Virus record (IMG/VR): IMGVR_UViG_3300043399_000671
Span: 1-26,191 of that record
Direction: 5' to 3' (one strand)
Length of the DNA: 26,191 nucleotides
Source of the DNA: a virus
Shown here: piece after piece, positions 22,020-26,191 of the stretch
How positions within the stretch are numbered: the stretch's first letter is position 1
Layout of the letters: each line of letters begins with the position of its first letter
The notes under the pieces: generated by a model
The model's input: the letters and a program-made list of their open reading frames with translations, nothing else
What the model was told of the DNA's origin: nothing
Database searches by the model: none
Program-made: the position numbers and the translations under genes

Positions 22020-22409
22020 TTACCAAGTGCCGCTAATAGCAGCTCTCTTCCAAATATTTGCTACACCATTGTAGTTTGCAGTACATACGTAGATGTAATT
22101 TGAATCCCACGCAACCATGCCAGCTTTGTCACCATCTACCCCAATGCTAGTTAGAGGAGTTTTGCTTGTGTTAATTGTTATACTATCATCTACTACAACA
22201 ACTCTTCCAGCGGCATTTGGTACTAATTCAACATTACCGTTTGAATTAGTTGCTTCAATTTTATTATCGCTTAAATCTAGATTTGAACCCGCAGCACCCT
22301 TTGCATACAGTTCTGCAAAGTTTTGATTAGCTTTTGTGAATGCTGTACGTAGTGGATCGCCGGAACCGTCATTAGCAGTACCGCCAATGTTAATAACCTG
22401 TTGTGCCAT
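22020..22409 (-). CDS. Short fibre-like protein: adaptor joined to C-terminal knob, 129 aa
   Basis: Its N-terminus MAQQVINIGGTANDGSGDPL (then RTAFTKANQNFAELY) is the adaptor of the 654-aa fibre. Its last 35 residues (AGMVAWDSNYIYVCTANYNG, then IWKRAA) match the end of the 249-aa fibre at 13940. Only about 50 residues lie between, so it is a minimal fibre made of modules found elsewhere in the block. Its start codon lies in a 12-bp hairpin that also contains a late-type promoter (22407-22439). Confidence 0.8.
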   Translation of the reverse strand: MAQQVINIGGTANDGSGDPLRTAFTKANQNFAELYAKGAAGSNLDLSDNKIEATNSNGNVELVPNAAGRVVVVDDSITINTSKTPLTSIGVDGDKAGMVAWDSNYIYVCTANYNGVANIWKRAAISGTW

Positions 22410-22439
22410 AAATATCTACCCTTTATTTAGATATTTATG
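22407..22439 (-). promoter_or_regulatory. Start-codon hairpin with embedded late promoter (short fibre gene)
   Basis: On the minus strand, CATAAATATCTA (22439-22428) pairs perfectly with TAGATATTTATG (22418-22407), whose last three bases are the ATG; the loop AATAAAGGG holds the ribosome-binding site. The left arm starts with a late-type box (CATAAATA, 22439-22432). By the five-base rule +1 is 22426, so late transcripts lack the left arm and are open, whereas read-through transcripts would be closed. Confidence 0.6.
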
Positions 22440-22448
22440 CGTTTTGAT

Positions 22449-22766
22449 TTAGACTGCGAAACTCTTTCCGCATCCACAACTTGATGTTTCGTTTGGATTT
22501 CTTAGTTTTAAGGCGCTTCCAGCCAGATCTTGAACATAATCTAACTCAGTTCCAGCAACATACATAAAGCTCATGCCGTCAACTAGGAATGCACCATCAA
22601 TAAGCGGAATTTCAAAGTCCATTGGATCCTTTTCATCCACAAATGAATAATCATAGCTAAATCCAGCACAGCCGCCACCTTTAACACTTAACTTTACATA
22701 CGGGCGATTGTTCCTTAATAGCTGATCATTTAGATAGTTTTTAGCTGTTTCGGTTACTGTAATCAT
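22449..22766 (-). CDS. A-type Fe-S carrier protein (IscA/ErpA/HesB family)
   Basis: This 105-residue protein has the three family cysteines: Cys33 in GGGCAGFSYDY, and Cys97 and Cys99 in the terminal SCGCGKSF. The LVDGMSFMYVAGTELDY segment in the middle is also typical. A-type carriers receive Fe-S clusters and pass them to target enzymes. The radical SAM protein at 24190 is a possible client. The start at 22766 begins the conserved domain; a longer frame from 22790 adds eight residues. There is no clear Shine-Dalgarno; a TAAATA box 10 nt upstream would give a 5-nt leader. Divergent from the lysin gene. Confidence 0.9.
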   Translation of the reverse strand: MITVTETAKNYLNDQLLRNNRPYVKLSVKGGGCAGFSYDYSFVDEKDPMDFEIPLIDGAFLVDGMSFMYVAGTELDYVQDLAGSALKLRNPNETSSCGCGKSFAV

Positions 22767-22776
22767 GTTATTATTG

Positions 22777-22782
22777 TATTTA
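22777..22782 (-). promoter_or_regulatory. Possible late promoter of the Fe-S carrier gene
   Basis: TAAATA lies 10 nt before the ATG at 22766, predicting +1 at 22771 and a 5-nt leader. It is a weaker case than the exact leaderless sites because AT-rich sequence gives such boxes by chance. Confidence 0.3.
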
Positions 22783-22898
22783 CGCAACATAATTTAGTCA
22801 ATATCCCCATAGAGTTTTATTATATTTTAATTCTAAACGGATGGTGCTTAACTACTACTGTTGCTGGGCATATAGCTCAGGGACAGAAAGGACAGAAA

Positions 22899-23351
22899 AT
22901 GACAAGACACATGGCTTCGGCTATGGTCTTGGCGCTATTTGTCAGTTTTGCCACTGGGCATTCTGATCAAGCTACAGCCTCAACTGTAGCCGCAGCCAAG
23001 ACCTATCAAGGAATGACGGAGGGCAAGAACTCAGGTTCTCTTTCCAAACTCCTAAAGGTAAATCCAAGGAAGACCCCTTGGTGTGCAGCATTTGCTAATG
23101 CTATACTAAAGAAGAAAGGCAAAAAGGGTACAGGCAGTTTAACTGCCCGCAGCTTCTTTGCCTGGGGTAAGAGAGTAACAAAGCCTCAACAAGGGGATAT
23201 TGTTATTATCAAAACAAAGCGTGGGTATCATGTTGGATTCTTTGTTGGCTTTAAGGGCGACAAGGTCTTGGTGATTGGAGGCAATCAGAGCAATAGCGTC
23301 AAGGTCACTGCCTATTCTAGAAAGAGCGTGGCTCAATTTAGAAGAGGGTGA
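22899..23351 (+). CDS. Exported cell-wall lysin (CHAP/NlpC-P60-like, TIGR02594 type)
   Basis: This 150-residue protein has a cleavable or signal-anchor-type N-terminus (hydrophobic about 5-20, then TGHSDQATAS). The papain-like domain follows: NPRKTPWCAAFANAILKKKG (catalytic Cys62), GTGSLTARSFFAWG, the QQGDIVIIK strand, GYHVGFFVG (His111) and IGGNQSN (Asn129), in the order of the TIGR02594 peptidoglycan-hydrolase family. A signal sequence suggests Sec-dependent export, which would ease the need for a classic holin. AAGGA lies in the tandem repeat GGACAGAAA before the ATG. It ends in a strong terminator. Confidence 0.87.
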   Translation: MTRHMASAMVLALFVSFATGHSDQATASTVAAAKTYQGMTEGKNSGSLSKLLKVNPRKTPWCAAFANAILKKKGKKGTGSLTARSFFAWGKRVTKPQQGDIVIIKTKRGYHVGFFVGFKGDKVLVIGGNQSNSVKVTAYSRKSVAQFRRG

Positions 23352-23358
23352 TACAACG

Positions 23359-23387
23359 GAGGGGCGGGCAACTGCCCCTCTCTTTTT
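23359..23387 (+). terminator. Rho-independent terminator after the lysin gene
   Basis: Stem GAGGGGC/GCCCCTC (23359-23365 with 23374-23380) with an 8-nt loop, followed by TCTTTTTAT. The T-run merges directly into the late-type box of the next gene. Confidence 0.9.
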
Positions 23388-23394
23388 ATAAATA
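23387..23394 (+). promoter_or_regulatory. T4-type late promoter, exact consensus, leaderless (kinase-like gene)
   Basis: TATAAATA at 23387-23394, then five bases (TTCCT), then ATG at 23400. It matches the T4 late -10 exactly. The gene has no Shine-Dalgarno and is cut off from upstream transcription by the terminator, so this promoter is needed. Confidence 0.75.
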
Positions 23395-23399
23395 TTCCT

Positions 23400-23969
23400 A
23401 TGAAAGTAAATGAATTAGTTGGCTACAAGCAAAAGCCAGAGTACCAAGCTTTTAAAAATCCCCCAAACACTCATCCGGCATCGGACCCAACTGCTCATTT
23501 AAAAACAATAGCAGCTAAATTAAATGAACTTGGATATCAACAGTATAACATTGGATCTGGATACTATGCCCAAGTATATGCTCGTCCACAAGACAACTAT
23601 GTCATTAAAATATTTCGTGAAGATCGTGGATATACAACATTCTTAAACTATGTAAGAAAAAATGCTAACAACCCATATGTACCAAAGTTAAAAGGTAAAA
23701 TTATAAAATTACCAAACAACTACAGCATTGTTAGATTAGAAAAGTTAAAAAGAATGGATATTGATCTGTTTAAAAAAATTGATTATGCAGTATTCAATGA
23801 ACACGATAAACCATTAATTGCTGAAATTGAAGAGCAATATCCAGGTCTAATTGAGTTTATAAGATCTCTAATGAAGATAGCAAGTGACAATAATATTCAT
23901 TACGACTTACACCGCAGCAATATGATGATGCGCGGCGATACTCCAGTAATTATAGATCCATTTGCTTAA
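23400..23969 (+). CDS. Protein-kinase-fold protein, 189 aa, possibly packaged in the head
   Basis: Its kinase-type motifs are a glycine loop [10 protein letters not shown] (51-60), Lys70 in YVIKIF, the catalytic loop [12 protein letters not shown] (Asp169, Asn174) and the metal-binding Asp186 in VIIDPF. The chain ends two residues later, so the C-lobe after the DFG-like site is missing. The loop is closer to aminoglycoside/choline-kinase types than to classic Ser/Thr kinases. Substrate unknown. The N-terminus [10 protein letters not shown] resembles that of the nucleotidyltransferase-like protein (MRIHELFE), so both may carry a capsid-targeting leader. It ends overlapping the stop of the convergent IF-1 gene by 4 nt. 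Confidence 0.8.
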   Translation: MKVNELVGYKQKPEYQAFKNPPNTHPASDPTAHLKTIAAKLNELGYQQYNIGSGYYAQVYARPQDNYVIKIFREDRGYTTFLNYVRKNANNPYVPKLKGKIIKLPNNYSIVRLEKLKRMDIDLFKKIDYAVFNEHDKPLIAEIEEQYPGLIEFIRSLMKIASDNNIHYDLHRSNMMMRGDTPVIIDPFA

Positions 23970-24193
23970 CGATGACGGAAACTAATGCGGCCTTTCTTTA
24001 GGTCGTATGGAGTCATTTCTACTTCAACTTTATCGCCGCTAATTACCTTGATCTTGTTTTGTTTCATCTTACCAGATAGGTAAGCTATAACTTCGTGTTT
24101 TTCATTGGCCATCTCAAGCATGACCCTAAACATGTTATTTGGCAGTATCTCCTTGACAATGCCATCAAATTTGATTGTATCTTCTTTGCTCAT
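23966..24193 (-). CDS. infA: Translation initiation factor IF-1 homologue
   Basis: This 75-residue single-OB-fold protein matches bacterial IF-1 along its whole length: the start [20 protein letters not shown], then FRVMLE, the [11 protein letters not shown] segment, [20 protein letters not shown] and the terminal FRHR. E. coli IF-1 has 72 residues; the extra residues sit in one loop ([11 protein letters not shown]). IF-1 binds the 30S A site and helps initiator-tRNA selection. In a phage it could bias translation toward phage messages, for example leaderless ones (inference). It overlaps the radical SAM stop as ATGA, so it is coupled to that gene. Confidence 0.93.
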   Translation of the reverse strand: MSKEDTIKFDGIVKEILPNNMFRVMLEMANEKHEVIAYLSGKMKQNKIKVISGDKVEVEMTPYDLKKGRISFRHR

Positions 24194-25161
24194 TTTAGTA
24201 TACTATTTAGCAGATAGATTGTTTCTGGATTTGTTTTGACTAAATTTAACGTCATTAACCTTTCTACTCTTTCCTTATTAATGTTTTGTATGTATCTAAG
24301 TTCTTCTGGAACAGTAAGTTCAGATAGTGTCCATTTGTTGATAGGCACAGTTTCTAAAAATGTTCCTAATTCAAATAGTTCATTAATGTTGTCTTTTTGA
24401 ACAACAGTATTAATGTGTAATGAAAAACCCGCATCTTTAAAAATGATTAAATTTTTATCTATAGCTTCCCAATTACTACCAATCCTAATTTTACTGTTTA
24501 AGTCCATATAACCGTCAATGCTAACAGTCATGTTAACGTTATGAAAGCGTTCTAATGCTTTCATCAAATGATCTGTAACTATAGTTCCATTTGTGTTGAT
24601 AACAACTTTGCAATTAGTGTTTTCAATCTTATTAAGCAGCGCAGAAAACTTTTTGATTAAAAATGGTTCCCCGCCTGCTAGATACATATAATTGGCTTTA
24701 GGATTGATATACACATCGGGCTCATAGGATAAAAATTCATTATCTATACCTAAGTTCTTTGCAATTGTTGAACTGCTTTTTGGACCACACATTATGCAAG
24801 CTAGATTGCATAGATTGCTAATACGCAAGTCATACTGATATGGGTCTAACAGTTCCCCTGCTAGATGCTTATCCACTTGATGCTGTAGCAATTCTGTATT
24901 CTCGTCACGCAATGCTTTTTGTCTAGGACTTATTAGCTTGCGTTGCTCTAAAGATTGGCATCCTTGGCAATGGACTGACCAATCACCATTAAGCATCATA
25001 TCTCTAACTTCTTTGTATTCGTTAGAGTTAAAATTAAACCCGCTTTGCATATCCGTTTCTGAAAAACAGCAAAGCTTAGATTGTTTTCTTGTATCTAAGT
25101 GCTGATGTAAAAATGGATAAGAACAAAACGGGTTATTGAATTTTAGTTTATCAGACGACAT
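24190..25161 (-). CDS. Radical SAM protein, twitch-domain type
   Basis: This 323-residue protein has the Fe-S/SAM motif CxxxCxxC in [11 protein letters not shown] (Cys118, Cys122, Cys125), the SAM-binding GGEP at 163-166 and the strand INTNGT. The N-terminal 70 residues carry further cysteines (Cys13, Cys31, Cys32, Cys65, Cys68; GCQSLEQRK) typical of twitch-type radical SAM proteins in aquatic T4-like phages. Substrate unknown. The A-type carrier at 22449 may help fill its cluster. A late-type box is 6 nt before the ATG. It is followed by IF-1 through an ATGA overlap. Confidence 0.9.
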   Translation of the reverse strand: MSSDKLKFNNPFCSYPFLHQHLDTRKQSKLCCFSETDMQSGFNFNSNEYKEVRDMMLNGDWSVHCQGCQSLEQRKLISPRQKALRDENTELLQHQVDKHLAGELLDPYQYDLRISNLCNLACIMCGPKSSSTIAKNLGIDNEFLSYEPDVYINPKANYMYLAGGEPFLIKKFSALLNKIENTNCKVVINTNGTIVTDHLMKALERFHNVNMTVSIDGYMDLNSKIRIGSNWEAIDKNLIIFKDAGFSLHINTVVQKDNINELFELGTFLETVPINKWTLSELTVPEELRYIQNINKERVERLMTLNLVKTNPETIYLLNSILK

Positions 25162-25167
25162 CTAGGG

Positions 25168-25175
25168 TATTTAGT
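25168..25175 (-). promoter_or_regulatory. Putative late promoter of the radical SAM gene
   Basis: ACTAAATA, then CCCTA, then G as +1, directly before the ATG at 25161, giving a 1-nt leader. It overlaps the stop codon of the small membrane gene. Confidence 0.4.
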
Positions 25176-25320
25176 GAACACTTGCTACGCCTAAAACAGC
25201 GAAGAAGGATAGCAATCCTAACCAACCAGCTGCCTGTGCCCACCCCCTGTGAAGGGAATATAAGCATGACCCTAGACAAGCTAGGGCCACTATTGTTTTG
25301 AATAGATCAAGTTCAATCAT
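25171..25320 (-). CDS. Small two-segment membrane protein, 49 aa
   Basis: Two hydrophobic stretches (LFKTIVALACLGSCLYSL at about 6-23 and AAGWLGLLSFFAVLGVASV at about 30-48) flank the short loop HRGWAQ. It starts in a run of overlapping ATGs at the end of the HNH gene and ends 9 nt before the radical SAM ATG. The size and shape would fit a small holin or another membrane peptide, but it is not next to the lysin, and nothing proves either. Confidence 0.6.
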   Translation of the reverse strand: MIELDLFKTIVALACLGSCLYSLHRGWAQAAGWLGLLSFFAVLGVASVH

Positions 25321-25943
25321 CATCCTCGACGACTCTTTGTTCCAACTGTTTTACAATTATTTCCATGCCATCTAGCATACATTTGCTTTATAACTTCTTT
25401 CCCACAAATTTCACATTTTATTTTTGGACGATTTAACGCTTTTTGGATTAACTTTTCTTTATGCTCATCAGTAAACTCTTTGCCACGCATACTGTCACCG
25501 ATGCAATGTATTCTTCCTTCGGACATATGTTGTTTAGCTCTTTCGGAGTACTCAACAAGTCTTATATCTTTATCCTTGGTTAATCCTTTATTCCAAGGAT
25601 CAGGTCTATTTCCTTTTTCCCAAGAAATGCGTTGTGCTTCTTTTAACAACGCTTTTCCTTCTGGAGTTTTCATCCAAGATTTGTCTGCGTTTTTTTGAGC
25701 AAACTTTATTGCTTCTTCTTTGCCTATTTGTCCTGAAAGCATTTGCCAAGCAAGTTTATCTTGCCACTTCCCGTATTGTTCGAATAATATACGATGCGCT
25801 TCGGCATGTTCAGTTACAGTTAGGTACACAATATTAGAAGCATCATTTACTCCACCAGCGTGTAATGGAATAACATGATGTGCATGTAACCCTGGTTCAA
25901 TATCCTTTGGTTTTTTCCTAAAATTTTTGCGATTTGTGTACAA
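25320..25943 (-). CDS. HNH homing endonuclease with NUMOD3-like segment and C-terminal zinc finger
   Basis: This 207-residue protein begins with a TTG codon that stands 8 nt after AAAGGAG. The HNH core is HAHHVIPLHAGGVNDASNIV (His22, His23, Asn37), then TEHAEAH. A NUMOD3-type segment (RGKEFTDEHKEKLIQKALNR) lies at about 153-172. A zinc finger closes the protein: Cys177, Cys180, His193 and Cys197, with ARWHGNNCK. That finger is nearly the same as in the GIY-YIG endonuclease at 4118. The gene is inserted behind the gene ending at 25994. Its RBS lies in a 15-bp hairpin with a late promoter in it. Confidence 0.88.
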   Translation of the reverse strand: MYTNRKNFRKKPKDIEPGLHAHHVIPLHAGGVNDASNIVYLTVTEHAEAHRILFEQYGKWQDKLAWQMLSGQIGKEEAIKFAQKNADKSWMKTPEGKALLKEAQRISWEKGNRPDPWNKGLTKDKDIRLVEYSERAKQHMSEGRIHCIGDSMRGKEFTDEHKEKLIQKALNRPKIKCEICGKEVIKQMYARWHGNNCKTVGTKSRRG

Positions 25944-25949
25944 TAAAAA

Positions 25950-25987
25950 TGCTCCTTTATTGTACTTATTTATACAACAAAGGAGCA
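25950..25987 (-). promoter_or_regulatory. RBS-sequestering hairpin with embedded late promoter (HNH gene)
   Basis: On the minus strand the left arm TGCTCCTTTGTTGTA (25987-25973) pairs with TACAATAAAGGAGCA (25964-25950): 15 bp with one G-U, loop TAAATAAG. The right arm holds the ribosome-binding site AAAGGAG. The exact late box TATAAATA lies at 25974-25967, and its predicted +1 (25961) is inside the right arm, so late mRNA lacks the left arm and leaves the site open. T4 I-TevI uses this principle. Confidence 0.8.
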
Positions 25988-25993
25988 AATTAG

Positions 25994-26191
25994 TTATTTC
26001 TTTTTACCAATATCAGTTAGATCAGATTTGGGTGTGATATATTGGTATGCACCTTTTGAATATGCTGGAGCAATTCTTTTGGCTTTGTTCAAAATTTCTT
26101 TACGAGTTTGAGGAGATTCGTTTGCCAAGTTAGCCATTACACCAGACTGTGTACCAGAACCAACAACGTTGCTGTATTGGACTTTCTTATA
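25994..26191 (-). CDS. Conserved phage protein, C-terminal part (start beyond window)
   Basis: Only the last 65 residues are visible (KKVQYSNVVGSGTQSGVMAN, LANESPQTRKEILNKAKRIA, then YQYITPKSDLTDIGKKK). I do not recognise the family; the small polar composition would suit a virion or morphogenesis protein. The HNH endonuclease gene begins 50 nt after its stop. Confidence 0.6.
   Translation of the reverse strand, partial: YKKVQYSNVVGSGTQSGVMANLANESPQTRKEILNKAKRIAPAYSKGAYQYITPKSDLTDIGKKK

Noticed and set aside
22868-22884. A tRNA-like 5' sequence (GGGCATATAGCTCAGGGA) before the lysin gene
   Set aside because: It resembles the acceptor and D-arm start of a tRNA, but no anticodon arm, T arm or acceptor partner follows before the ATG at 22899. 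It is chance or at most a tiny remnant.
24204-24209. TAAATA before the IF-1 gene as a late promoter
   Set aside because: It lies within the radical SAM coding end. IF-1 is already coupled by ATGA, and the box has 10 nt spacing, so chance is likely enough.
25261-25290. CCCTAG/CTAGGG hairpin inside the small membrane gene as a terminator
   Set aside because: Only 6 bp with no T-run on either strand, and it is in a coding region.
1-26191. CRISPR arrays, rRNA genes, insertion sequences or integrase/attachment sites
   Set aside because: I saw no spaced direct-repeat array, no rRNA stretches, no transposase motifs and no integrase. The only mobile genes seen are the homing endonucleases.

Overview
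The window is part of the genome of a T4-like myovirus, most like those of marine or freshwater plankton. The supporting genes are a gp44-type sliding-clamp loader, a GroES-like co-chaperonin, a MazG-like pyrophosphohydrolase, an A-type Fe-S carrier, a twitch-type radical SAM protein, long fibre proteins sharing an N-terminal adaptor, and three free-standing homing endonucleases. Genes are tightly packed, with many 1-4 nt ATGA/TAATG overlaps, and most lie on the minus strand. The host cannot be named. The TAXI-type periplasmic protein, the exported lysin and the strong TTGACG/TATTAT promoters point to a Gram-negative, probably proteobacterial, host. The 4.8-9.1 kb block looks clearly richer in GC than the fibre block.

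Layout. 1-1700: a truncated nucleotidyltransferase-like gene and a divergent amidinotransferase-fold gene. 1705-3973 (-): a small-gene operon ending in an exported TAXI-type solute-binding protein. 4118-9037: five short host-type promoter units (small genes, a polynucleotide 3'-phosphatase domain, a cREC-type receiver, an OB-like protein), with two GIY-YIG endonucleases inserted on the plus strand. 9207-13823 (-): an 11-gene replication/nucleotide/chaperone operon (MazG, zinc-finger proteins, a DnaE-like fragment, co-chaperonin, clamp loader). 13940-22409 (-): tail-fibre and structural block. 22449-25320: Fe-S carrier, exported lysin, kinase-like protein, translation initiation factor IF-1, radical SAM protein, small membrane protein. 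25320-26191: HNH endonuclease and the end of one more gene. No stretch over 300 bases lacks a gene. The larger gaps (3974-4117, 5202-5331, 7186-7341, 9038-9206, 22767-22898) hold promoters, hairpins or repeats and are annotated where something is visible.

Two promoter classes can be read. Five host-type (early) promoters on the minus strand all have exactly 16 nt between -35 and -10. A second class matches the T4 late box (TATAAATA or xxTAAATA). Taking +1 as the sixth base after the box, four genes would be leaderless (ATG at +1), two GIY-YIG mRNAs would begin exactly at the first base of a shared-architecture hairpin, and two genes (HNH endonuclease, short fibre) have the late box in the left arm of a hairpin that would hide their ribosome-binding or start site in longer read-through transcripts. 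This 5'-end logic is the most novel signal in the window. Other genes of note are a phage IF-1, a TAXI receptor, a DnaE fragment lacking catalytic aspartates, and two enzyme-like proteins that may be packaged in the capsid.
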